Part shown: positions 38,831 through 48,334 of the stretch, piece by piece
How positions within the stretch are numbered: position 1 is the first letter of the stretch
How the letters are laid out: every line of letters begins with the position of its first letter
Assembly (NCBI RefSeq): GCF_022761115.1
Contig: NZ_JAKWJS010000001.1
Span: 310,001-374,000 of the forward strand
Direction: 5' to 3'
Source: Dyella sp. RRB7
Lineage (GTDB): Bacteria > Pseudomonadota > Gammaproteobacteria > Xanthomonadales > Rhodanobacteraceae
DNA length: 64,000 bases
Made by a program: the position numbers and the translations under genes
The notes under the pieces: generated by a model
Database searches by the model: none
Told to the model about the DNA's origin: nothing
What the model saw: only the letters and a program-made list of their open reading frames with translations

Positions 38831-39176
38831 CCCCGTGATGCTAGCAAATGCGGCTTGCGACGCCGACTTCCGGCATCGCCGTGATCCTCGTGGGGCGATG
38901 CAGGCGTCACTTCCTCGCGGGGAACGGACCCGCACAAGAAATAGATCACAGCAGAGCCCGGCGAACCCCGACAAGAGCGTCAGCCAATCAGGCATGGGCT
39001 TCAGTGCCCCGCAAAAACATGATGATAACGGCAAGAAATTGTGGGTGAGCTGAAGCAGCGCCCACAACGGGTGACCGAACCACACATGCGTCGGATCCCA
39101 CTTGCCCACAGCCGCCGGGGAGCGACCTGTGCGCCATTCGAAATCATTGAGACGACGATCTCTGGGGAGTAATCAA
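38831..39176. other. Divergent intergenic region recQ / TonB receptor
   Basis: 346 bp carrying the promoters of recQ (minus) and the TonB-dependent receptor gene (plus). No gene, clear operator or confident -35/-10 pair could be picked out. Confidence 0.4.
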
Positions 39177-42065
39177 TTGAAATCGCTTGATCAAGGCAAG
39201 CTCGCCTTTGCCGTTCGCATGGCCTTGGCCATGGGTACCGCTATCGCCGCCGGACCGACGTTCGCGCAGAGCACATCGGGCAACATGCAAGCCAAGCCCG
39301 AATCCGCCAAGAACCTCGACGTAGTCACGGTGACCGGCTCGCGCATTCCTCGCACGGATATCGAGACCGCCCAGCCGGTCGTCACCATCGACCGCAAGCA
39401 GATCGAGAACCAGGGCTTCACCTCGGTCGCCGACATCCTGCAGAACCTCACCGAGGTGGGTACGCCGCAGATCAGCCGCGCCAATGCCTTGTCTTCCGGC
39501 GAAAACGTGGGCGGTTACTACGTGGACTTGCGCAACCTGGGCGCCAATCGCACCTTGATCCTGATCAACGGCAAGCGCCTTGGCCAGAATACGACCGGAC
39601 TGCAGGACCTCGGCCAGATTCCGGTGTCGGCCATCGAACGCATCGAAGTGCTTAAGGATGGCGGCTCGTCGATCTACGGCTCGGACGCCATCGCCGGCGT
39701 GGTGAACGTGATCACCCGCAGCAACTTCACCGGTGCGGAAGCCAACGCCTACGTCGGCGAGTACGAACAAGCCGATGGCAAGAAGCAGAGCTACGACTTC
39801 ACCCTCGGCACCGCCAACGAGCGCGGCTCGATCATGTTGAGCGCGCAATACCAGAAGGACGATCCGGTCTGGGCCAAGGACCGCGACTTCAGCGCCTACC
39901 CGTCAGGCCCGAATCATCCGGAGCCCACCGCGGGATGGAGCGGCATCAGCCAGTACGGCTACATCGTGAAGGGCCCCTGCGGCCCCGGTGGCAAGGCGGC
40001 GAGCTGCACCCTGACGCCGGGCACCGATCCGCGCAATATCGCCAACTATCACCCGCTCACGCCCGCCCAGTACGCCAACACCAACCAGCAGATGACGCTG
40101 CAGACCGGGACCGAGCGCACCTCGCTGTTCGTGGCCGGCAAGTACAACCTGGGCGACAACATCGCGTTCAAGTCCGATTTTCTCTACAACAAGCGCCGTA
40201 CCTCCCAGCAGATCGCGGGCTATCCGTACCAATCGAGCGCGTTTGGCACGCCGATGTCGGCCGAAAGCTATTTCAATCCGCTGGGCAAGGAACTGAACTT
40301 CGTCCGCCGCGGCTGGGAAATGCCCCGCACCACTGACAGCGAGCTGGAGACCTATCGCTGGACAGCCGGTTTCGAGGGATATTTTGATTTTGGCGGGCAT
40401 ACCTGGAACTGGGATGCCGGCGTCATGACCAACCGCAACGACATGCTGAAGAACGGCCACGGCGACTTCAACCTGGTTGCGGTCGGCAATGCCGTGGGGC
40501 CGTCCTTCCTGGGTTCGGACGGCAAGGTCCATTGCGGCACCGCCGCCAAGCCGTCCACCGGCTGCGTGCCGTGGAACCCACTACTGCCCTACGGCCAGGC
40601 GGGCGTCGGCTCGCTGGCCGACCCGGCGGTGCAGCAATACCTGTTCCCCGAGTACCACGACACCGGCAAGACCACCACGACCGACTACGCGGCAAACCTG
40701 GCCGGCACGCTGTTCTCGCTGCCAGCCGGCGATCTCGGCCTTGCCGTGGGCGTGGAGTCCCGCCACGAGGATGGTCGCTTCGTACCGGACGCATTCAATC
40801 AGGCCGGCCTGAGTTCGGGCCTGGCGGCCACCACGACATCGGGCAAGTACTCGGTGAAGGAGGCCTACCTGGAGCTGGACGTGCCGTTGCTGAAGGACAT
40901 GACGATGGCGCGCGAGCTGTCGGTCGACATGGCCTCGCGCTACTCCCACTACGACAACTTCGGCAGCACCACCAACAGCAAGTTCGGCCTCAAGTGGAAG
41001 CCGATCGAGGACCTGCTGGTGCGTGGCAGCTGGTCGCAGGGCTTCCGTGCGCCCACCATCTCCGACCTGTACGGCGGCATCGGCAGCAGCTTCGAGTCCT
41101 ATATCGATCCCTGCGACGCGAAGCGAGGCGCCGCGCATGGCAACCCGTCCGTGGCGACTCGGTGCGGCTCGGGCTTCGGCGGCCAGGCGCCGGTGGCGGC
41201 GAACTATGTGCAGTTGGGCCAGGCTTCCCTGCCCTGTACGACGTATCCCTGCCAGACCGGCTACCAGTTCACCAACGGCTCCAACCCCAACCTGACGCCG
41301 GAAACCGCCACCACCCGCACGCTGGGCCTGATCTACAGCCCGCACTACCTGGAGGGCTTCGACGTCTCGCTGGACTGGTACAAGATCGACATCAAGCACG
41401 TGATCAGCGCGGATACGGTGCAGAACATCCTGGACGATTGCTACCAGGCCGGCATTGCATCGCGCTGCTCCAGCTTCCAGCGCGACCCGGCGACCGGCGT
41501 CATCACCAACATGTACTACGGGTTGACCAACAAGGGCTGGGAGAAGACCGCGGGCTACGACTTCGGCGTGAACTACCGCTTTTCCATCGCGTCGGCAGGC
41601 CAGTTCGCGGCGCGCTGGAATACCACCTACGTCGATTACCTCAATATCAAGGCGGACGACAACCCGGCCACCAAGGTCCAACCGCTCACCGGAAACAATG
41701 CCAATTTCCGCGTGCGCTCCAACCTCAGCCTGGACTGGACCCGCGGCATTTTCGGCGCGACCTGGACGGTGCGCTACTACTCCGGCATGACGGAGAAGTG
41801 CTCGTTCACCACCGAGTGCAACGAGCCCGATCACGTGGACCCGTTCTATGGCGTGCAACCGATGCGCCACGTGGCCAGCACTACCTTCAACGATGTGCAG
41901 TTCCGCTGGAGCATGCCGTGGAAGGGGGTGATCTCGGTGGGCGCCAACAATGTGTTCGACAAGGTCGGCCCCATCATGTACTCCAAGCCAAACAGCTCGT
42001 TCGTGTATTACGGCGGCTTCGACATCGGCCGCCTCTACTACCTCAAGTACACGCAGCGCTTCTAG
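39177..42065 (+). CDS. TonB-dependent outer-membrane receptor
   Basis: 962 residues from a TTG start; GGGGAG lies 7 nt upstream and the product then begins with a good signal peptide (MKSLDQGKLAFAVRMALAMG, cleaved after FAQ). Plug domain about 50-210 (VVTVTGSRIPR, RTLILINGKRLGQ, IPVSAIERIEVLKDG, IYGSDAIAGVVNVIT); beta-barrel to the C-terminal aromatic strand ending YTQRF. The barrel has several Cys pairs in loops. The length and motifs fit the large xanthomonad receptor families; the substrate is unknown. A GGGC-rich hairpin lies just downstream. Confidence 0.93.
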   Translation: MKSLDQGKLAFAVRMALAMGTAIAAGPTFAQSTSGNMQAKPESAKNLDVVTVTGSRIPRTDIETAQPVVTIDRKQIENQGFTSVADILQNLTEVGTPQISRANALSSGENVGGYYVDLRNLGANRTLILINGKRLGQNTTGLQDLGQIPVSAIERIEVLKDGGSSIYGSDAIAGVVNVITRSNFTGAEANAYVGEYEQADGKKQSYDFTLGTANERGSIMLSAQYQKDDPVWAKDRDFSAYPSGPNHPEPTAGWSGISQYGYIVKGPCGPGGKAASCTLTPGTDPRNIANYHPLTPAQYANTNQQMTLQTGTERTSLFVAGKYNLGDNIAFKSDFLYNKRRTSQQIAGYPYQSSAFGTPMSAESYFNPLGKELNFVRRGWEMPRTTDSELETYRWTAGFEGYFDFGGHTWNWDAGVMTNRNDMLKNGHGDFNLVAVGNAVGPSFLGSDGKVHCGTAAKPSTGCVPWNPLLPYGQAGVGSLADPAVQQYLFPEYHDTGKTTTTDYAANLAGTLFSLPAGDLGLAVGVESRHEDGRFVPDAFNQAGLSSGLAATTTSGKYSVKEAYLELDVPLLKDMTMARELSVDMASRYSHYDNFGSTTNSKFGLKWKPIEDLLVRGSWSQGFRAPTISDLYGGIGSSFESYIDPCDAKRGAAHGNPSVATRCGSGFGGQAPVAANYVQLGQASLPCTTYPCQTGYQFTNGSNPNLTPETATTRTLGLIYSPHYLEGFDVSLDWYKIDIKHVISADTVQNILDDCYQAGIASRCSSFQRDPATGVITNMYYGLTNKGWEKTAGYDFGVNYRFSIASAGQFAARWNTTYVDYLNIKADDNPATKVQPLTGNNANFRVRSNLSLDWTRGIFGATWTVRYYSGMTEKCSFTTECNEPDHVDPFYGVQPMRHVASTTFNDVQFRWSMPWKGVISVGANNVFDKVGPIMYSKPNSSFVYYGGFDIGRLYYLKYTQRF

Positions 42066-42087
42066 CCGATACGGAGGCACCACCACG

Positions 42088-42111
42088 GGGCGGCCCGGCA
42101 ATGGGCCGCCC
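42088..42111. terminator. GC-rich hairpin between convergent genes
   Basis: Perfect 9-bp stem (GGGCGGCCC / GGGCCGCCC, 6-nt loop) 22 nt after the receptor stop and 9 nt before the end of the convergent alkyltransferase-like gene. No U tract, so termination is plausible rather than certain. Confidence 0.5.
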
Positions 42112-42120
42112 TATTGGCGT

Positions 42121-42471
42121 TCAGTCCGGCGCGCCCCACAAGGCTCGATCAAGGTCGGCATCCAACCCGAAGGCGGACAGCGCCACGCGGCCGTTCTTCA
42201 CCTCGACGCCTTCCGCCCGCAGCAGCCAGCATTGTTCGCGAAAGCCGCGGCTGCCCGGTGGCATCGCGATATGGCCGCTGGCCCGCAGCACGCGATACCA
42301 CGGCAACACCATGCCCTCGGGCACTTCGCCCAGCAGCCGTCCCACCAGGCGCGCCCGCCCGGGCAGGCCGGCGCGTGCGGCGATGGCGCCATAGCTGGCA
42401 ACGCGGCCACGGGGAATGGCGGCGATGGCGGCATAGACGCGGGCATGGGCGTCGTCGATGGCGCTATGCAT
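42121..42471 (-). CDS. Alkyltransferase-like protein (MGMT family without catalytic Cys)
   Basis: 116 residues. The helix-turn-helix RVASYGAIAARAGLPGRARL and the following LPWYRVLRASGHIAMPPGS match the DNA-binding domain of O6-methylguanine-DNA methyltransferases, but the active PCHR is PWYR here. Such ATL proteins bind O6-alkylguanine and recruit nucleotide excision repair without repairing the base. The family usually has PWHRV; this one has Tyr in place of His. The start at 42471 (MHSAIDDAHARVYAAIAAIP) is the first good ATG. Confidence 0.9.
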   Translation of the reverse strand: MHSAIDDAHARVYAAIAAIPRGRVASYGAIAARAGLPGRARLVGRLLGEVPEGMVLPWYRVLRASGHIAMPPGSRGFREQCWLLRAEGVEVKNGRVALSAFGLDADLDRALWGAPD

Positions 42472-42546
42472 GATCTTCAACAGGCTCTTTACACCGGGTC
42501 GTGGCACAGTAGCGGCGCTTAATCCGCCTGCCAAGGAGATCGCACC

Positions 42547-42951
42547 ATGCGCCACTTTGAAGCCGTGCGTTCCCATATCGGCAGCCTGCACCAGCTGCGT
42601 CACAACGATCCGTACCTGATCAGCTTCGACCTGACGCTGCCGCACGACCGGCACCAGGGCATCTATCTCGCCGAACTGGAAGACGAAGCCGGCGGACGCT
42701 ATCTGCGCATCTCCACGCCGGTGGGCCCGCTGGCCGGCGCCGATCCGCGCCGCTGCCTGCGTTTCAACTGGGAGCAACGCAAGGGCTTCCTGGCCGTGGC
42801 GGACCTGGATGGCTCGCCCTACCTGCACCTGTGCGAAAACCGTCCGTACGAACTGCTGGATGCCGCCGAACTGAAGCGCCTGATCGAAGAGCTGGGCGCA
42901 CTGGGCGATCAGCTGGAGCGGATCGTCGCCATGGGTGGCGACGCCCTTTAG
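42547..42951 (+). CDS. Conserved hypothetical protein (134 aa)
   Basis: AAGGAGA lies 8 nt before the ATG. Mixed alpha/beta: RHFEAVRSHIGSLHQLRHND, a beta-rich core (IYLAELEDEAGGRYLRISTP), and a C-terminal helix (LKRLIEELGALGDQLERIVA). No signal or membrane segment. The shape loosely resembles small CesT/YbjN-like folds, but no key motif supports that. A weak sigma-54-like site (GG-N10-GC spacing) lies about 30 nt upstream. Confidence 0.7.
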   Translation: MRHFEAVRSHIGSLHQLRHNDPYLISFDLTLPHDRHQGIYLAELEDEAGGRYLRISTPVGPLAGADPRRCLRFNWEQRKGFLAVADLDGSPYLHLCENRPYELLDAAELKRLIEELGALGDQLERIVAMGGDAL

Positions 42952-42960
42952 GCGCACGTT

Positions 42961-43033
42961 GCAGGCACGCGCTCGGTGCGCGACAAGCCTAAGGAGCGAC
43001 AACTCCGTGATCGCGCACCGGGTGCGCTCCTGC
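42961..43033. repeat. GCAGGAGCGCAC-type inverted repeat (copy 1)
   Basis: Two inverted arms related to GCAGGAGCGCACCCGGTGCGCGA, between the hypothetical gene and the end of the phosphate transporter gene. Related copies at 46398-46459 and 48249-48334. REP-like; no transposase of the RAYT type is in the window. Confidence 0.75.
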
Positions 43034-43052
43034 AAATGAGACCATTCGACGC

Positions 43053-44177
43053 TTAGAACAGCTGGGCGAGCCGCACCATGCCATAGGCCAGCACGGCGGT
43101 GACAGGCAGCGTGAGGATCCACGCCCACACCATGCGCTCCACCACCGACCAGCGAATCGCGTTCCAGCGCTTGGCTGCGCCCACGCCCATGATCGAGGCC
43201 GATACGTTGTGCGTGGTCGACACCGGAATACCGAAGGCGGAAGCGGTGAGAATGACCGCGGCAGAACTGCCTTCCGCCGCGAAGCCGTTGATGGGATGCA
43301 GCTTCACCATCTTGTGGCCCAACGTCTTGATGATGCGCCAGCCGCCGCCGGCGGTACCCGCAGCCATGGTCAGCGCGCAGACCACCGCCACCCACGAAGG
43401 CACACTGAAACCGCCATCCGTGGAACCCTGGATGCGCAGGAAGCCCAGCCACGCCGGCAGTCCTTCGAACTGACCCGCCGCGGTGGCGCCGGCCAGGGCC
43501 AGCGCGATGATGCCCATGCTCTTCTGCGCGTCGTTCATGCCGTGCGCCAGGCCCATGGCGCTGGCCGAAACGATCTGCGCCTTGCCGAAGAAGCTGTTGA
43601 CGAAAGGCGTGCGGCCGAACCGCCGCAGGAATCCGGTACGACTGGAAAACCAGCTCAGCAGCGCATACAGGCCGCCCATCAACAGGAAGCCGATGATGAA
43701 GCCCATCAGGGGCGATATCACCATGGGCAACACCACCTTGGGCACCACGCCATTGCCCTGCCACCAGTGCGTGCCGGCCCACTGCCACCAGATCACCGAG
43801 GCGAAATTATTGCCGGAAGCGGCGATGGCCGAGCCGACCAGCGCACCCACCAGCGCGTGGCTGGAGCTGGACGGCAAGCCCAGCCACCAGGTGATGAGGT
43901 TCCACACGGTGGCCGCCAGCAAGGCGCAGATCAGCAATTGCGGTCCCGCCGCAATCACATGGGTGTCGATAAGGCCGGCCGCGATGGTCTTGGCCACCGC
44001 CGTACCCCACAACGCACCGATGAGATTGGTGATCGCCGCCATCAGCACGGCCTGGCCGGGCGTCAGCACCTTGGTCGCCACCACGGTGGCGATGGAGTTG
44101 GCGGTGTCGTGGAAACCGTTGATATAGGTGAAGGCCAGTGCGATGAACACTACGGCCAGGGCAAGACCGATGCTCAT
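43053..44177 (-). CDS. PiT-family inorganic phosphate transporter
   Basis: 374 residues with about ten membrane segments. Duplicated PiT signatures: N-terminal FTYINGFHDTANSIATVVAT and a C-terminal GFAAEGSSAAVILTASAFGI plus PVSTTHNVSASIMGVG. Low-affinity, proton/metal-coupled phosphate uptake across the inner membrane. It follows the DUF47 gene by 79 nt on the same strand, the standard PiT regulatory pair. Confidence 0.95.
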   Translation of the reverse strand: MSIGLALAVVFIALAFTYINGFHDTANSIATVVATKVLTPGQAVLMAAITNLIGALWGTAVAKTIAAGLIDTHVIAAGPQLLICALLAATVWNLITWWLGLPSSSSHALVGALVGSAIAASGNNFASVIWWQWAGTHWWQGNGVVPKVVLPMVISPLMGFIIGFLLMGGLYALLSWFSSRTGFLRRFGRTPFVNSFFGKAQIVSASAMGLAHGMNDAQKSMGIIALALAGATAAGQFEGLPAWLGFLRIQGSTDGGFSVPSWVAVVCALTMAAGTAGGGWRIIKTLGHKMVKLHPINGFAAEGSSAAVILTASAFGIPVSTTHNVSASIMGVGAAKRWNAIRWSVVERMVWAWILTLPVTAVLAYGMVRLAQLF

Positions 44178-44256
44178 GCGCGACCCTCACGCACGACGCC
44201 GGAAGCCCGGAACGACACCGGGCAACGCAAATGCAAGGAGATCATCAGGCCGTGCC

Positions 44257-44886
44257 TCAGGAGTTCTTCAGCACAATCGAATAGACGGTGTTGCCCACGT
44301 CGCGGCACTTGTCGATGGCCTTTTCGAGCAGCTCGAACAAGTCCTTCGCCAGCATGGCGCGCATGGCATCGTTGCCTTCCACGTAGAGCGTGCGGTATGG
44401 CGAGAGCAGCATGCGGTCGCCTTCCGATTCCAGCGTCTGCAGGCGGTCCTGCAGCTTCTTCACCGGGTCGATGCGCAGGCCGCGGCGCAGTTCGCCGATC
44501 ATCTCCGACACCACCGTGGCGGCACGCTCCAGCACCAGGGCGCGCGCGCCGAAATCCACATCGCTCAAGCGGTCGGCCACGATCTCGTAGCGCTCGGCGA
44601 ATTTCTCGATGGTCTTGGGAATCTTGTACAGCGCGGAGTTGAGCGCCTCGATGTCCTCGCGGTCGAGCGCGGTGACGAAGGTGTTGACCAGTTCCTCGCT
44701 GATCTGCCCGGCAAGTGCCTTCTCGCGCGCCCGTGCGGCGGCAAAGGCGGCCATCACCGGCGCATGATCCTTGCGCGTGACCAGTTCATGCAGGGCCTTG
44801 GCGCTCTCGCGCGCCGCCTCGGCGCTTTGCTCGAGCAGGCCATAGAACTTGTCGCCTTTGCCGAAAATCGTTTGCAATGAAAACAT
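44257..44886 (-). CDS. DUF47 family protein (PhoU-like partner of PiT)
   Basis: 209 residues, all helical, from MFSLQTIFGKGDKFYGLLEQ. The TIGR00153/DUF47 pattern is clear: HELVTRK, acidic metal-binding positions in the helices, and the end LFELLEKAIDKCRDVGNTVY. Structurally related to PhoU and thought to control PiT transporters; it is cotranscribed with the transporter gene here. Confidence 0.93.
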   Translation of the reverse strand: MFSLQTIFGKGDKFYGLLEQSAEAARESAKALHELVTRKDHAPVMAAFAAARAREKALAGQISEELVNTFVTALDREDIEALNSALYKIPKTIEKFAERYEIVADRLSDVDFGARALVLERAATVVSEMIGELRRGLRIDPVKKLQDRLQTLESEGDRMLLSPYRTLYVEGNDAMRAMLAKDLFELLEKAIDKCRDVGNTVYSIVLKNS

Positions 44887-45065
44887 GCGGTTATTGCCTG
44901 GGGTGCGGGGATGCCGAAATGACGGGTATGTTACAGGACGCCCCTGCCGCACCGCATCACGCCCCCAACGGGGCGCTGGCGCCCGCCACAGCCCTCGATT
45001 CGCCGCTTAGGCCTTACACTGCGTCTCATGCCCACAAGCGACCTCTCTAGCGACCGGCCGCCCCG

Positions 45066-46388
45066 ATGCTGACCGAAATCGCGCTCGTCATCGTCCTTTC
45101 GCTGTTCAACGGCTTCTTTGCGCTCTCCGAAATGGCGCTGGTGGCCTCGCGCAAGACCCGCCTCAAGCAGATGGCGCGCACCAGCCGGCGTGCCCGCGCG
45201 GCGCTGCGGCATGCGGAGGCGCCGGAACGCTTCCTGTCCACCGTGCAGGTAGGCATGACCCTGGTGATCCTGATCACCGGCGCCCTGGCCGGCGACGCGC
45301 TGGGCGACCACATCGCCACGGCCATCCACGGCGGACGCGCCGCCTGGATCGAGCCCTATGCCAAGGTCATCGGGCTGGCCCTGGGCTTCGCGCTGATCTC
45401 CTTCATCCAGATCGTGATCGGCGAGCTGGTGCCCAAGCGCCTGGCCCTGTCCGCCCCCGAGGTGATCTCCGGCCACGTGGCCGTGCCCATGCTGGTGCTG
45501 TCGCGCGCCGCCGCCCCCTTCGTGTGGCTGCTCAATGTCTCCAGCAGCGCCCTGCTGCGCCTGCTGCACGTGCATGGACGCGGCAGCGACGTGGCGACGG
45601 AAGAGGAAATCCGCCTGCTGGTCGCCGAAAGCGCCGAGCATGGCGTGCTGGATCGCGACGAGCACAACATGGTCAACCGCGTGCTGCGCCTGGGCGACCG
45701 CACCGTCGACAGCATGATGACGCCGCGCACCCGCATCGTGTGGCTGGACCAGGCGGCCGGCTATGCCGAGAACGTCGAGATCCTGCGCAGCACGCCGTAC
45801 TCGCGCTACCCGGTCTATCGCGGCGACGAGAGCGATGTCCTGGGCGTGGTCGAGGTGAAGCGCCTGCTGCGCGGCTACGCCGAGGGCAAGCCGGATATCT
45901 TCGGGCAGTTGTCCAAGCCGCTCTACGTGCCCGCCACCGCGCGCGCGCTCGACCTGCTGGAGGAATTCCGCGACGCGGAAACCCAGCTGGCCCTGGTGGT
46001 GGACGAGTACGGCGACATCGTGGGCCTGGTGACGCTCAACGACCTGCTGGCCGCCATCGTCGGCGCCACCCAGCTGGGCAGCAGCGGGGCAGAGGAACAC
46101 CAGTTGATCGTGCAGCGCGAGGACGGCAGCTGGCTGGTCGACGGCTCACTGTCCACCGACGACCTGCGCGAACTGCTGCACGTGGACGCCCTGCCCGGCG
46201 AAGCGGAACACGAGTACCGCACCGCCGCCGGCATGGTCATGGCCGCGCTGGGCCATATCCCGCAAACGGGCGAGGTGTTCGAGTGGCGCGGCTTCCGCGT
46301 GGAAGTGGTGGACCTGGACGGCGCCCGCATCGACAAGCTGCTGATCACCCCGGTGCCGCAGATCGATGCGGATGAGGATGGGTTTTGA
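45066..46388 (+). CDS. CNNM/CorC-HlyC family membrane protein
   Basis: 440 residues. N-terminal CNNM membrane domain with FNGFFALSEMALVASRKTRL; paired CBS domains (about 195-330, SMMTPRTRIVWLD, VDEYGDIVGLVTLNDLLAAI); and a C-terminal CorC/HlyC domain (RTAAGMVMAALGHIPQTGEV). Related proteins are involved in magnesium/cobalt efflux or resistance; often annotated as hemolysin-like, which is misleading. A REP-like element follows 10 nt after the stop. Confidence 0.92.
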   Translation: MLTEIALVIVLSLFNGFFALSEMALVASRKTRLKQMARTSRRARAALRHAEAPERFLSTVQVGMTLVILITGALAGDALGDHIATAIHGGRAAWIEPYAKVIGLALGFALISFIQIVIGELVPKRLALSAPEVISGHVAVPMLVLSRAAAPFVWLLNVSSSALLRLLHVHGRGSDVATEEEIRLLVAESAEHGVLDRDEHNMVNRVLRLGDRTVDSMMTPRTRIVWLDQAAGYAENVEILRSTPYSRYPVYRGDESDVLGVVEVKRLLRGYAEGKPDIFGQLSKPLYVPATARALDLLEEFRDAETQLALVVDEYGDIVGLVTLNDLLAAIVGATQLGSSGAEEHQLIVQREDGSWLVDGSLSTDDLRELLHVDALPGEAEHEYRTAAGMVMAALGHIPQTGEVFEWRGFRVEVVDLDGARIDKLLITPVPQIDADEDGF

Positions 46389-46397
46389 AGGTTCGCC

Positions 46398-46459
46398 GTA
46401 GGAGCGTAGCCTGTGCGCGACCGCCAGCCAGGTTGGTCGCGCACAGGCTGCGCTCCCAC
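46398..46459. repeat. GTAGGAGCG-type inverted repeat (copy 2)
   Basis: Near-perfect palindrome: GTAGGAGCGTAGCCTGTGCG ... and its complement separated by about 9 nt, between the convergent CorC-like and trmJ genes. It may also act as a terminator. Confidence 0.85.
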
Positions 46460-46461
46460 TT

Positions 46462-47235
46462 TTAGTCCTTGTTGCCCTTCAGGGTCGTGTTGGCGATCTG
46501 CGCCATGCGCTGCGCATCGGCGAAGATGCCGTGCATCACGCGCAGTTCGCGCTCGTCCATCTGGGCGCGCTGGAACAGCTTGCGCAGGCGCAACATGATG
46601 GTGGTCGGCGCCCGGCCCTTGTGGAAGTCGATGTCATCGAGCATCTGGGCCAGGTGTTCGTAGAAGCGCTCCATCTGCGCGGCATCGGCCGGCGGTTCGG
46701 CATCCGCGCGCACCGGCGCGGCGACCTCGCCCAGCGACGCCACGCGCAGCTCATAGGCCATCACCTGCACCGCCTGCGACAGGTTGAGCGAGCTGAAATC
46801 GTCCACGCTGGGGATGCGCACCATCGCGTGGCAGCGCGCCAGCTCCTCGTTTTCCAGGCCGGTGCGCTCATTGCCGAACACCAACGCCACCTGCTCACCG
46901 CGGGCGGCCGCAACCAGCGCACGGCGGGCGGCCTCGCGGGGGGAGATCTCTTCCAGGTCCACGCCGCGGCGACGGGCCGACAGCCCCAGCGCCAGGCTGG
47001 TGCCAGCCAGGGCTTCCACCAGACCCTCGCTGACCACTGCCCCTTCGAGCACATCGTCGGCGCCGGCCGCCAGCGCCGAGGCCTCGCGGTCGGGGAAGCG
47101 GAACGGCGAGACCAGCGCCATGCGGCCGAAGCCCATGGTGCGCATGGCCCGCGCCGAGCTGCCGATATTGCCCGGATGCGAGGTGCGCACCAGCACGTAG
47201 CGGATGCGGGCGGCGAGGTCGGTGTCGGGGCTCAT
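46462..47235 (-). CDS. trmJ: tRNA (C/U32-2'-O)-methyltransferase TrmJ
   Basis: 257 residues. SPOUT-class motifs: [40 protein letters not shown], and [20 protein letters not shown] forming the knotted SAM site, with a C-terminal helical extension ([20 protein letters not shown]). Methylates the ribose of position 32 in tRNAs. Divergent from suhB, as commonly found in gammaproteobacteria. Confidence 0.96.
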   Translation of the reverse strand: MSPDTDLAARIRYVLVRTSHPGNIGSSARAMRTMGFGRMALVSPFRFPDREASALAAGADDVLEGAVVSEGLVEALAGTSLALGLSARRRGVDLEEISPREAARRALVAAARGEQVALVFGNERTGLENEELARCHAMVRIPSVDDFSSLNLSQAVQVMAYELRVASLGEVAAPVRADAEPPADAAQMERFYEHLAQMLDDIDFHKGRAPTTIMLRLRKLFQRAQMDERELRVMHGIFADAQRMAQIANTTLKGNKD

Positions 47236-47392
47236 CGGCGGGGCTTATCGCGGCAAAACGGGCGCAAAGCTTGGAAACTGCGGGCCCGCCTGTCAAACCC
47301 GGCCATCCCGCCGCACCCGGCCGGACTGTCTCCTGGCGCGCTCTCTGGTAGACTTCGCGGCCGAAACCCCCGTTCTTTCGAAAGTCGAAGCC

Positions 47393-48196
47393 ATGCCCAG
47401 ACCCGCCGTCAATGTCGCGGTGCGCGCCGCGCGCTCCGCAGGAAACATCATCCTGCGCTACATGAACCGTATCGACGGCCTCAATGTCGTCGAAAAGCAA
47501 CGCATGGACTTCGCCTCGGAAGTCGACAAGCTTGCCGAAGCCGAGATCGTCAAGGAACTCAAGCGCGCCTACCCCACCCACGCCTTTCTCGCCGAGGAAA
47601 GCGGCGCCATGGGCAAGGGACCGCTGGTGTGGGTGATCGACCCGCTCGACGGCACCCACAACTACCTGCGCGGCATCCCGCACTTCTGCGTCTCGATCGC
47701 CCTGCTCGACAAGGGTGAGCCGGTCTACGCCGTGGTGTTCGACCCGCTGCGCGACGAGCTGTTCACCGCCAGCAAGGGCGACGGCGCCTACCTCAACGAC
47801 CGCCGCATCCGCGTCAGCAAGCGCGAGAACCTGGGCGGCGCCATGATCGCCACCGGCTTTCCCTACCGGCAGCGCTCGCACCTCGACGCTCAGCTGGATA
47901 TGACCCGCGCCATCCTCGGCCAGGCCGAAGACATCCGCCGCTCCGGCTCGGCCGCGCTGGACCTGGCCTACACCGCCGCGGGCCGCTACGACGGCTTCTT
48001 CGAGATCGGCCTCAAGCCGTGGGACATGGCCGCCGGCGCCCTGCTGGTGCGCGAGGCCGCGGGCCGCTACTGCGATTTCGCCGGCCGCGACGGCATTCCG
48101 GAAAGCGGCAACATCGTCGCCGGCAACATGCACGTGGTGCAGGCGATGGTCGATGCCATCAGCGCCAATGCCACGCCGCGGTTGTTGATGGCCTAA
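47393..48196 (+). CDS. suhB: Inositol-1-monophosphatase SuhB
   Basis: 267 residues, start [20 protein letters not shown]. Mg-binding motifs: Glu68/Glu69 in [14 protein letters not shown] (83-90), and the C-terminal [17 protein letters not shown]. Hydrolyses inositol monophosphate and, as in E. coli, may act in rRNA antitermination. TAGACT about 45 nt upstream is a possible -10. Ends at a strong hairpin terminator. Confidence 0.96.
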   Translation: MPRPAVNVAVRAARSAGNIILRYMNRIDGLNVVEKQRMDFASEVDKLAEAEIVKELKRAYPTHAFLAEESGAMGKGPLVWVIDPLDGTHNYLRGIPHFCVSIALLDKGEPVYAVVFDPLRDELFTASKGDGAYLNDRRIRVSKRENLGGAMIATGFPYRQRSHLDAQLDMTRAILGQAEDIRRSGSAALDLAYTAAGRYDGFFEIGLKPWDMAAGALLVREAAGRYCDFAGRDGIPESGNIVAGNMHVVQAMVDAISANATPRLLMA

Positions 48197-48215
48197 GCGC
48201 ACATCAGCCGATAGA

Positions 48216-48242
48216 CAAAAGGCGCCCTCCGGGCGCCTTTTG
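48216..48242 (+). terminator. Terminator of suhB
   Basis: Stem CAAAAGGCGCCC / GGGCGCCTTTTG with a TCC loop, followed by CTTTTC, 19 nt after the stop. Confidence 0.9.
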
Positions 48243-48248
48243 CTTTTC

Positions 48249-48334
48249 TGCAGGAGCGCACCCTGTGCGCGACCACAGATTAGAGATGCGTGGTACTGCT
48301 CCGTAGGCTTGTCGCGCACAGAGTGCGCTCCTAC
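48249..48334. repeat. GCAGGAGCGCAC-type inverted repeat (copy 3)
   Basis: Arms GCAGGAGCGCACCCTGTGCG and its near complement flank about 38 nt. The right arm supplies the TAG stop codon of hda (48331-48333). Confidence 0.85.
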
